DNA of 64,000 nucleotides from Selaginella moellendorffii (Eukaryota > Streptophyta > Lycopodiopsida > Selaginellales > Selaginellaceae): positions 206,074 through 270,073 of the forward strand of contig NW_003314342.1 of assembly GCF_000143415.4 (NCBI RefSeq), read 5' to 3'. A program made the translations under genes and the position numbers. Each line of letters starts with the position of its first letter. Position 1 is the stretch's first letter. Positions 18,239 through 28,323 of this stretch are shown here, piece after piece. The notes beneath the pieces were generated by a model. That model was given only the letters and a program-made list of their open reading frames with translations, was not told where the DNA came from and did no database searches.

Positions 18239-20350
18239 CTAAAGATTGCATGACTTTTGAATAACTCCATTTTCCAACATCTCCTTGACGTTTGCATATA
18301 AAATCTTGATCTTTTTGGGTAATTGACAACGAATAAAAACCTTAATTGAACAAGCATCCCCAGTTAGAATAAGATGATATGTTATAATCTTGGCTCTATA
18401 TGAGAAGTCAAATTCAAAGAAATTTGCATACTTCTCCATGAGTCGGTCAACCATTGCAATATAAAAACCGTCGGAGGGATTAGAAAAAGAAAGAGAGAAA
18501 CATAACAGAAACTTAGGAGAAAGTAATGGGGAGACAAAAGTGATGGAAGTAGAGGTAGAAGCAAAAGGACAAAGATGTATAAAAGTGAAAGGAATGGAAA
18601 AAATATCAAGAAGTATGAGACAAAAGGGAGAAACTTCAAATCATATTTGGCATGATTGTGCCACAACCAATTCATACTAATGATGAAGTCAAAAGCTTGA
18701 TTTAACACCACTTGCAATGACTATAACTCAAACTCGAAATTGCTTACATGCACAACTAAATCCGCTTCATCCCACACACATACATGTGTATGACCATTGC
18801 CATAAAGAATGAAAAATGGTTTTACCACATGACATAATGTAGATGGCAACGTGTGGCAACAAGTCAAGTAATAGAAGATAAACTTGAATCTATATTAACC
18901 AACACAAAAAGAATAATAAAAGACCTCTTGTTATAAAAACGAGTTTGGAAAATAAACATTGAATTAATTGGTGTTAAATGAACCCCTTAATGATACTCCT
19001 AAAAGAAAAATGGAAGGGTTATTGATTTATTTGTGCAATGTCCCTTTTGTTACTCACATGACTTTTGTTTTTCAAATGCATTTCAGTGTCTAGACCTTTC
19101 ACTACAGCAGTATCAACAAAACATTGTTGATGCTAATGTTGCAAATGTGACTTTAGGTGTCGAAAGTTACATGTTGGTTAGTCCTTTCAAATATTCTTTC
19201 CTTACTGCCATGACAATAGGAGGTCGGTATTGTTGGACCCTTTATTAGTCCTTCTTGTTCAAGTGTTAATAAACTAAACTTTGCATTTATATTTGGCCGG
19301 ATGAGCATAAGGATGGAATTCCTACATGTCTATTTAACTAAGTATATTTGGCCCGACTTGTTAGTTCTCTTTTGTTCTGTTTTATATTAGCTTGACAAGA
19401 ACCTTCGTGTATTGGGATTAGTCCCTCAATATTCATTAAATGATAACTTACCGTGTCTGCAAAACACCTTTACTATCATGCCCTTTGTATTAGTCTCATT
19501 TCGGTCCTAAATGCTATTTATAGAAAGTGTCTAGATTTACTCATTTGGTATAGATTGTCCTAAACATAATGGTGTTTATCCCATATCCAAATTCATAATT
19601 TAGGGACATTCCATATGTAATAAGTTTTAAACTTGTCCTAGAGCTTGTCCCAATCGTCAATATTTCCAAATGCACATTTGAAGACGTCCGGGAGAATACT
19701 CTAATCCTCATAAGTGGTTGTGCTCAAACCATTGTACCACTTTAGCATCATTGGAAACACACAGGAAACTCATGCAAATGTCAAATATCATCCCAATAAT
19801 GATATGCCCACAGAAGGAACTCTAGCCGAACTCGAGGATTGGCAGTAAGAGTAAGAAGAATTGCAAGCTACTATCAATTGAGTTTGGTTATTCAACTACA
19901 ATCATATAACATTGAACAATTGCACCAACTATTGCTCCAAAAACAAAGGAAGAGGAAATTGTTACTTTGCCATGAAGAGAGCAAAAGAAAAGAAATGGAA
20001 AAAGCTAGAAGGAAAAGGAGATCTAGACAATGCAAAAGCTAGATCTAAAAAAAAAGCAAAAGAAAAGAAATGGAAAAAACTAGAACAAAAGAGAGATTTA
20101 GACATTTCAAAAACTAAAACAAAAATCCCAAATCCAAGCACTCTTTAGGGACAATCAAAATTGCCCCTCATCTCCACCAATATGAGTGCATGGAACATAG
20201 AAAGAAAATATAAGAAATATACATATTAATTAACCCAGAAACCCTAGTTTATATACTGGAGTGAGTGGTCTAGATTGAAATCAATATGATATCTATCAAA
20301 ATCCCACTATATTAATATTAGTATACAGTATTGTAACTATATACTTGAAC
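18239..20350 (-). mobile_element. Ty3/gypsy retrotransposon fragment
   Basis: On the minus strand the order is an LTR-like end near 20230-20350 (TATATAAACTAGGGTTT type), a leader (the antisense of 19912-20148 equals the leader at 56.7 kb), decayed middle sequence matching 57.2-57.6 kb, then the protease-RT junction (VVLNQAFDFIISMNWLWHNH) and the RT start (KVFIRCQLPKKIKI, VKEMLENGVIQKS) at 18717-18239. It belongs to the same family as the 42-48 kb element. It is frameshifted and truncated before the RT palm domain. Confidence 0.7.
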
Positions 20351-20518
20351 TTCACAAAACATTTTATAAAATTAATCTAAATGAGATGGTAAAATATCTG
20401 GGTATATTCTAGCTATATCCACTACCACAAAGGTTTTTTTAAGTAAAACAAAAATTGATAAATTTAAAACCATGATTCTATTTTATTAAAAGTTACATTA
20501 TATAAAATTAACTTTTTA

Positions 20519-20966
20519 TTAAAGGTTCTTAATGAATTGTACCATATATGAGTTGAGACAATCCCATGTAATAATGAAAGCCCAATTTTGCCATCCATAC
20601 CATTTATCAGTTTGGAAAAATCTATATCTATTAAAAGTGACTTCTATAAAATAAGTTCTATGTTCTACTTTTAAAAGTTTTATCATAATGCCAAACAATT
20701 GCATTTCCATATTTATTACATACTTCAACTTCTGTTGTCATATCAGGAGCTCAGTCATAATCATCTAAATTGTTAGTTTGGTTCATATCAATGGTTATAT
20801 TAGTATTATTATAGAGCTGTGTATGAATAAATATACTGGAATAATTTAAGTGAGACTCCAAGCTATAAGAAAGCATGTAATGAAGTAATAGAAATGCTAT
20901 GAATTTTAACATTTTTGAAACATACACACATCTAGATTTAATTAGATGAGTTTTTATAGTGTCCAT
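20519..20966 (-). pseudogene. Relic of an unrecognised secreted protein, copy 1
   Basis: The minus strand gives a hydrophobic N-terminus (MLKFIAFLLLHYMLSYSLES), an Asn-rich stretch and, after one stop and one frame break, the blocks EVEVCNKYGNAIVW and FIEVTFNRYRFFQTDKWYGW. The same blocks occur at 55931-56239 with different stop codons. Two independently broken copies with one shared protein pattern imply a once intact gene of roughly 140 residues or more. The family is not recognised. Both copies lie just before an LTR of the gypsy family in element orientation, so it could be an element-borne extra gene or a captured host gene. Confidence 0.5.
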
Positions 20967-21166
20967 TTTTGTTTTTTACAGCATATTGATTATATGGACT
21001 ATGAGGTCAATGTATGAAGACAAACAGCTAGTAGTTATTTTAATTTGTCAGAAAACATGGAAAGAATAATTGCTAAAATAGCTGTTTGTCAACATTCTAA
21101 TGGTAGCCTCAAAAACCTCTTGAAGTCCTTGCAATAGTCATATATCATCCAATTATCTTTGACCCA

Positions 21167-22187
21167 TTAAAGCTTGTGTGTGGTACCCTCATCCTTAACC
21201 AAAAACATTGGACTTTCCCACCACTTTGGAGGCCTCCTTGTCTTAGTGCAAGATCTTGGAGAACTCGATGACCACTTGCAAGCATCGATCCCAAACCCCC
21301 GAAAAGATGCCACAAATGGGGATTTGTTCCACTTGATCTTCTCTAATCCTCCACGAGTAGCCCAATCGTCCCCATTCCACAGGCTGGCGTAAACGCCCAT
21401 TGGTTTCGTGAGTGGAAATGGAACGCCAAGCTCCGCCATCTTGTTGGCAACACGCGGATTGGCACGTCGTCCACGTAGAGTCTTGTTGTAATGGCGAGAA
21501 AAAATAAATAAACATTCTGAAAAGAATCTTGGGCTTCTAGACTTACATAATTTGCGGACGGTTCCAGAGGATTGAGTACGTATGAAAGTCGGCAGTGGGA
21601 TCAACCAGAGATAGATCTGCTGCTCTCGATCACCTGTTCCGTTTGCAAAGATGTTGGTGTGGACAATGTAAGGTTGGCCGCTGGTGTTTCCCAAGAACTC
21701 AAAGTCAATCTCATCGTGGTCTTTGGATGGCATCTGTGAAGACATCTAAGAAAGTAAAGGAGCAAAATTCAACAAGGTTATCCCAGGATAGAATGGAGAA
21801 TAAGTTTTCTTACATAGAACGTTGTCACCGTCCCGGCGGATTCATTGGCGACGAGCTTGATTCTCATGCTCACATACCCAAAGAGATACTTGTTTTTGGA
21901 AGCAAATCCCGAGCCTCCTGTATGGAAGATTCATACAAAGAATGTTGATATCTCTCTTACATTTGGAAGAAGAAAATGATATGCTAACCCGTGTTGTTGG
22001 TGAGAAGGAGCTGGAGCTGTGATCCTAGATTCATCAGCCTGGTGTTGCTACTCCCCCAGCTGACCTGATAATTCCTGGCAAACTTGCAGTCGGACAACCT
22101 CCTGGGCGTTTGTTGGGTCGACACCAATGATCCCGCGATCATCATCATCAAACTTGTCATGGGCAATAAAACTTTGCGTGGATCCAT
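21167..22187 (-). pseudogene. XTH: Xyloglucan endotransglucosylase/hydrolase, frameshifted
   Basis: GH16 enzyme that cuts and rejoins xyloglucan in the cell wall. Exons on the minus strand: 22187-21989 (signal peptide, YQVSWG), 21917-21814 ([29 protein letters not shown]), 21745-21547 and 21481-21167. The catalytic motif DEIDFEFLGN is intact. Two single-base losses in short homopolymers break the frame: near 21605 (WF-DP block) and near 21443 (VLPNK-type block). Each would be corrected by one extra A/T. The C-terminal XET domain is missing; the frame ends after a degenerate tail. It is either a young pseudogene or a gene with assembly errors plus a truncated end. It is divergent from the NTPase gene with 123 bp between starts. 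Confidence 0.8.
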
Positions 22188-22310
22188 GGAGAGGTTTCAT
22201 ACAGGACGATCCTCCAAATCCTCTCCCACCCCAATTGGATTGACACTGGATCAAGCCTATAAGTTCTCGCGATCGAGATATTTTCTGATGAGATATACTA
22301 GCCCTAGCTC
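22188..22310. promoter_or_regulatory. Short divergent intergenic region
   Basis: 123 bp separate the XTH start (minus) and the NTPase start (plus), so both promoters overlap. A TATA-like GAGATATACTAGC lies near 22290. No other element is recognised. Confidence 0.4.
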
Positions 22311-25300
22311 ATGGCCGATAGAGGTAAGAGGCAGCGGGAGGATTGGGGAGAGGATTCGGTAGAAGCCCGAAAGAGGAGACGGCAAGAAGAGATGGAGCAG
22401 CTGCGATTGCTACAAGAGAGGGTGCGATCGATGGAGATGAGCTATCGTGAATGCCCGGAGGACCTGTTCGATGATTTTGAAGGTTTCGATCCTGAGTGGA
22501 AGCAGAGGTATCTGGATCTGCTGCTTGAGAGTTGGGACAAGTTGTCGCCAGAGCAGCATGAAAAACACAAAGGCATCGGCCCACGGTATGTACTTGAAAT
22601 GGCGCTGCAACAAGTAGACAACAAGGCGCGGGAATCAAAAGTGAGAATGGTGTTGGAGAAGTACCCAGTGCTTCTTTTCGAATCTTGGGAGTGTGTCCAC
22701 AACAAGGTGAAGGGCGAGGAATGGCTTGATGAAATCTATAGAGCTTGCTGGTACAAGCTGACACCGGAGGAGCAGCAGCAGTACAAGGAATTCCGTCCAC
22801 AACATGGCATAGAGTTAACGGCGGCAAGTAAGTGCGTCAGTTTGCATGAATGTTTATGTTTGCTGCTGCTACAGGTCGAGCATTTGACATGGAGTATGAG
22901 GGCAGTGGAGTAGACTCGCTTTACGACGCCCTGAACAAGATCAAGAAGGAGACTGATTTTTCACGTATCGTTGGTCTCTTCCAGTCCAGCGGCTGGGGTA
23001 AGTCGAGGGTGGTTCGAGAGTTACATCGGAAACAGGTTTGGATCATTTACTTGTCGCTGGGTTCTGGCTCCTGTTATCCTCAGCCTTCATATTTTAGAGA
23101 TGTTTTCCTCGGCCGTGCAAGGCAGGCACTGGGAAATGGAGATCACGCAGGCCATCTCGCATGCATGACCTACTGTCTGGCTTATTGGATCGCATGCATT
23201 GAGGAGCTGGGTGGAGGACTAGCGAAAGAGGAGCCGTGGACGCTGCAGGTGTTTGCAAACATGATGACGGTAGATGGTGGAAAGGACTTTTGGCCCGGAG
23301 TGGAGAATCGGATTAAAAAACTGATAAGAAAACTTGACCAGGAACTTAAGCCTCGAGAGAAGATAAAGGCCAGTACTCAGTTGGAACTATGGACGACATG
23401 GGAGACTAAAGCCACTGATGTCTTCAAGAGGTATATTCGTGAGGTCCCTGCTTTGGAAATTGGTACGGAGACAACAGGCCAACCGTTGAAGCTGCTGTTC
23501 GTCTTCGATGAAGCCCGGTCGCTGTTACCTTCCAAAGATGGACGGGAAGAAAACGTGTACATCCCACTTCAAAGATCTACACGAGTGTTAGGTGGAACAT
23601 GTTTAACTCTGTTCATAGACACTACATCCAGGGTCGCCAATTTCTTAGAACCTGAGTGGTGCGATCCTTCTGCACGGAGTCGGAATCCGGTCCCTGGGTT
23701 TTTTCTTCCGTCTCCTTTGATTGCCTTCTTCAAGGGAGATATCGGGGAAAACAGCACACTTCTGCCGGCTACGTCTACACAGGGGAATTGTTTTGAGGAG
23801 GTGGTTAGTAACGAGTGGATGCTCAAGTATGGCCGACCGCTTTGGTGGTCTCTCTACCTGAGCAACCTTGCCAAGGATCCTGATGCATGTGAATCCTGCC
23901 AGGATCTTCACCGATGGCTTGAGAGTGCTACAGATGCAGATAAAGCAGAGGCGTTTCAAACGGTATTTGGAATTGCGCATTATAAGCTTACCTTGGTTAC
24001 GACTAGAGATATCAACCGGTACAGCGAGCATGCGCGCATTGCCATGTTGGGAGTCAGATACGGGATTTCCATAGATGCTTCGTCCAAACTCGTAGAGGAT
24101 TTGATTGCGAGTCATATGCTGACTGGATTGTACGTGACAAGTTGCCAATCCCGGTTGTTTGCTGCATGGGCAGCTGAGCCGCTTCTTTCTGAAGCTGCAT
24201 TGGTGTGTATCCAACAGTTCAAGGAGACACCAGATGGCTACAGGCTTCTGTTTAAGCCCTTCCAAACATTGTTGTCTGGGGGCATTGTAGACAAAGGTGA
24301 ACAGGGGGAGCTACTTTTAAGGATCATACTCTTGGAGGCAGTAGACAAGGCACGGGAAATGACTGGAGAAAAACGATCTTGGTGTACAGTGGACGAGTTT
24401 TGCTCTCAACTGGTGAAAACGCCACTCGGCGAGCTTGCGCAGCAGAAGAAGATGCCTCACCAGGAAAAGGTGCAAGCTGTCGCACAAGGCAAGATAAGTA
24501 TCAACTGCTTCCGCAGGATCTACAAAAACAAGACAGACTTGTCTGATCTCGTTGAGGCCTTTAAAAGGCGTTGTGGGCTAGTATGCTACCGTGGTGCGTG
24601 GGGTGTCGACATCTTAGTGCCCATTCATTTGGGAGATATGAAGGACAGGCTGAACTTGAGCGCGCTCTTCATTCAGGCAAAAGATATGAAGAGATCGTCC
24701 GGGCTGATTGCTCTTGCCAAAAACTCTCCACAGTTTTCAAGCCTCGGATGTTTGGACGAGTCACCATATCTGAGTTTATATATGAACCTCAATTCTGGTT
24801 CTGGGAATGTGAACAAAGTGGATATGGTGGCACCGGAGTGTGTTTGGAAAGCAGTTAGGAAATGTAAGGAGGCTCAGAAGGCAGTGCAGCAGCTGGGGTC
24901 TAAGGTGCATGAAATTCGGAAGAAGCTAAAACGGGAGGTTTGTGTAGGTACTTTTGTATCATCTCTTTTCTGATTTTTTCTTTATCACAGGGTGGATACC
25001 CAATGACAAGAGCGCGTAGGCGGGATGGAGGGGCAGCTCAAGAAGAACAGGTTCTTTTGGCGTTGTATCATCTCTTGTGTGACTTTTGTATTCTGGTGCA
25101 GTTTGAGAGAGAGTCGACAGCTGAACAAGAACAGGTTCTTGAAAATTGAGTAAATCCACTTTTGTATCTTTTCTGATTCTGTCTGTATGGTGCAGTATGA
25201 AGGGAAGAATCCAACTCAACAAGAACAGGTTCTCTTGGCATTGTATCATCTGTTTCTTTACTCTTGTATTCTGGTGCAGTCTCAGAGCGAGTTGGAGTGG

Positions 25301-25973
25301 ACATCTGTTCTTGAAAATCCAATAAATCCAGAAGAACAGGTTTGTGTAGGCACCTTTATATCTTTTCTGATTCTATCTGTGTGGTGCAGCATGAAGGGAA
25401 GAATCTAGCTCAACAAGAACAGGTTCTCTTCTCTTGGCGTTGTATCATCTGTTTCTTTACTCTTGTATTCTGGTGCAGTCTGAGAGAGAGTTGGGCTCTG
25501 AGTGGACAACTGTTCTTAAAAATCCGTTAAATTCAGAAGAACAGGTTTGTGTAGGCACCTTTATATCTTTTCTGATTCTTTCTGTGTGATGCAGCATGAA
25601 GGGAAGAATCCAGCTCAACAAGAACAGGTTCTCTTGGCATTGTATCATCTCTTTCTTACTTTGTTTTGTGGTGCAATCTCAGGGGGGGAAGGACGTAATG
25701 ATTCAGCATTGGAAAGAATGGATGACAGCAGACATAAAAAATCAGATCATAGTCAAAACCAGAGGGTTGGACTGCTTGTCATTGGATGCTGACTTGCTAA
25801 AGATTTTAGAGGCTATAAAGAACGTTCAGGTGTGGCCAGAAAAGATCGTTAAGATCATTCCAGAAGATGGCGCCAAGAGGCACCAGGCTATTAAGCAGAT
25901 TTGGGAAGTGCAAGACCCATTTCTGCAGGACATGTTTGGGATCTTGAACATTAATGACTTAACTCTAACGTGA
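22311..25973 (+). CDS. Large P-loop NTPase resembling Crinkler-associated fungal ATPases
   Basis: Ten exons join in frame to about 1062 residues: 22311-22827, 22875-24937, 24991-25050, 25102-25134, 25196-25228, 25280-25339, 25390-25422, 25479-25544, 25595-25627, 25683-25973. The N-terminus is a basic Arg-rich patch, possibly nuclear targeting (KRQRE, ARKRRRQEE), followed by an acidic helical region. The Walker A-like QSSGWGKSR is at residues 209-217 and is followed by a strand and Tyr-Pro. The Walker B is LKLLFVFDEA at 377-386. A later GRPLWW block and a helical C-terminal half resemble, from memory, ATPases that sit with Crinkler-type modules in fungi and oomycetes. A Glu/Gln-rich linker made of mini-exons precedes a 96-residue terminal exon. 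Lateral gain from a fungus is possible but unproven. Biochemical role unknown. Confidence 0.75.
24938..25682 (+). repeat. Tandem array of phase-0 mini-exons and introns
   Basis: Inside the NTPase gene, exons of 60, 33, 33, 60, 33, 66 and 33 bp alternate with introns of about 50-60 bp. Every exon is a multiple of 3 and ends in GAACAG before GT. Type A exons encode HEGKNPAQQEQ or close variants; type B exons encode a 20-22 residue unit ending Glu-Glu-Gln. Introns repeat too (GTTTGTGTAGGCACCTTTAT, TTCTGGTGCAG). The repeat unit is about 200 bp. Confidence 0.85.
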
Positions 25974-26035
25974 AGTGCAAGACCCATTTCTGCAGGACAT
26001 GTTTGGGATTAATGACTTAACTCTAATGTGAAGTG
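25905..26035 (+). repeat. Tandem duplication across the NTPase stop codon
   Basis: About 65 bp spanning the last codons and stop (AGTGCAAGACCCATTTCTGC onward) is repeated directly after the stop, with a 9-bp deletion in the second copy. It does not change the protein. Confidence 0.8.
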
Positions 26036-26288
26036 GAATAGTCACTGTAATTGTCTTGTTACAATTTTCCCAGAAACATAAGAGTACTGTTCATTACAAA
26101 TCTATATTACAACCTTGGTTTCAAAGCGTGGTTTCAGCAACCTTGGTTTCAATGCCTGGTTTCAGCAACCTTGTTATAAATGTAGAATTCACCAAAAATG
26201 ATAAAACTAAAAACACAAGAACAATGAAACTATGATAGTAAATATTTATTTTAATGCATAGACATTTTGCAATTGGGCAATAAAAGAT

Positions 26289-27320
26289 TTAAAACAACCC
26301 CTTCTTGCATAAAGCTTTAGCAAGGGATTCTAGAGCTTTGAGGGTTAGGTTGCTCATACATGCTAAATGTGTAACAGCCCCAATATCTTTATGAGGTGGT
26401 GGTGTTAGGAGAGGATCTGGTAGAAAAGCCTCCAACCGTGTCTTAGGCTCATTCATAATAGCAATAAGGGTTTGCTCACTAGATGATGCAAAAGTGACCA
26501 CCAAAATGACTGGAGGAACTAGCAGTAGTGGTGTTGGTAGGAAAGTTGTATCACCACCAAGTGGAGGAGGCATTGCTCCTCTTGGAACAAGTTTCTTCTA
26601 AACTGCTGGTGCTAGAGGCTGGATTAACTCCTCATCCAGCATTAGGGACAAGTCCACCAGATTAGAATTGGAGGAAGCAATACCTTGAATATAGCAATAG
26701 AGTTCTTGCTTGTTAAGAGAAATATTTTAGCTGACCATGAGCTTTTTGAGAGCAAGATGCAGTAAGGCTTAAAATGAGCATAGTAGTCCACGATAGTCTT
26801 TTGGCTCATAAGCTCTAGTGTCTGCTGAATTGCATCTAGAATGTGAGTGTATATTGTACAGCCAAAGACTCTAAAGTGCCCTATTTGAGGGAGTTTCCCT
26901 TGTCAAAACATGATACAGAACCATGCTAGTGCTCCTTGTGGGAAGATGGTTGTGGATATAAACAATTATGTTGAAGTGTGATTAAGTTGCTCTGCCATGC
27001 CATTCTATTGGGGAGTATAGGCTGTTATATACTGGTGAACGATGCCAGCCTCAGGTAGGTAGCACACATCATTATAAACTAGATCCAACAAGTTTGTAGC
27101 TTGCTCCTCCATGGTTCTTGATATGAATGAAAGGCAAACTTTCATGCCAAGATGGCAAGCTTCACTCAGATGGCTGGTTAGGAGTGTGATGCCTTCAACA
27201 AGTTGGTTGCAAGCTAAGGCATGCAAATTTAGTTCATTGACATGCCCATACTAACATGCCACAGCTTGATGGTTTCACATGCTTGAAGAGTAAGCACTTG
27301 AGCTAGAAATACCAGTTCCA
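26289..27320 (-). mobile_element. Copia-type retrotransposon integrase relic
   Basis: The minus strand has GITLLTSHLSEACHLGMKV (GAG-pre-integrase type), LLDLVYNDVCYLPEAG, then GIVHQYITAYTPQ, a classical Copia integrase core block, with an internal deletion between them. Decayed frames continue through 26880 (ESLAVQYT). Stops and frameshifts are frequent. No LTRs found. Too divergent to say whether it belongs with the gag relic at 12.6 kb. Confidence 0.65.
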
Positions 27321-27900
27321 TGTTTAAATGATAGAGAGTTTCATACTTGATGCCACTAGCCATATGAGTATTATAATAAGCATAAATTGTGCACCCTTCT
27401 ACCAAGAAAGTGGTGGTAAAGCTTTGATTTCAGCCTGCACCTATGGAAAAAACGGTTTACCATATTTGCAACTTCCTTTTTGTCCACTACTACCTTTGGC
27501 TTCTTTTCAAGCCCAATATCATTTTAATTTTTATCTTAAGTATACCTTTTTTCCCCAGCTCAAAAATCTTGGTGATCCTTTGGTGACTATTGTGATTGGT
27601 AAGTTCCCCATTGTGCTGGGTATTGGACCTGTTAAATTGTTCCCCCTCAAATCGTTCTAATTTACTCATATTGGAAATAGTTTCAAGAATTTCTCCACTC
27701 AACCTTTGCTACAATTTGCCAACAATTCTGGAATTGGTTAAATTTGAGAGGCAACTTTAACAGCTCACAATTTGAGAGAAGTGGAGGAATTTGGTCATTG
27801 ATTCTGTTGGATTAAAACCTTAGACATGATTTTCTTACCTAATTTCGGGATTTCATTCTCTCACTAAAGCAAAAATAAATTGTTATGTGTTGCATGTAGC
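27321..27900. other. Gene-free, probably retroelement flank
   Basis: Short open frames only; no domain recognised. Probably part of the decayed Copia element. Confidence 0.35.
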
Positions 27901-28155
27901 AACACTTGGTTTGTGCTATTCTTACTAATTGATCAAATAAAGTATAGTTATAAGCATGTTTATCAACAAAATAAAAAAGAATATACTAAAAAGGGTTTAA
28001 GAAAGTTTACAAATTATAAACATGTTTATACATTATAAATACAAAATTAATCTAAATAAATAACAACCATTAGATAGCAAAATATCCTAAGCATATTTTA
28101 AATATATTCACTACCATTTTAGTCCCACTATAGATTTGCTTAAGCAAACCAAAAG
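27900..28155. repeat. MITE-like AT-rich element, copy 1
   Basis: Bounded by TTGGTTTG (27906) and TTTGCTTAAGCAAACC (28135-28150), inverted relative to each other. The interior (AAGAAAGTTTACAAATTATA, TAGCAAAATATCCTA) is the reverse complement of 55.6-55.75 kb. No coding capacity. Confidence 0.45.
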
Positions 28156-28323
28156 GAAACAATATCCCTTTAAACTTGAATGTACCTAATGTAATTTACA
28201 GTTCATCATCCGTCTCAGACCCAACTCACCCAACTCTTGAATCGCGGATTAAAAATAATATTGAGAGAAGCGAGAGAAAAAAAGGAAAAAGAGGAGAGAG
28301 AAAAGATGGCGTTCCTTCGACTC

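Noticed and set aside
19839-20148. Lys-rich plus-strand frames as a basic protein
   Set aside because: They are the reverse strand of the pyrimidine-rich gypsy leader seen in plus orientation at 56.6-56.8 kb.
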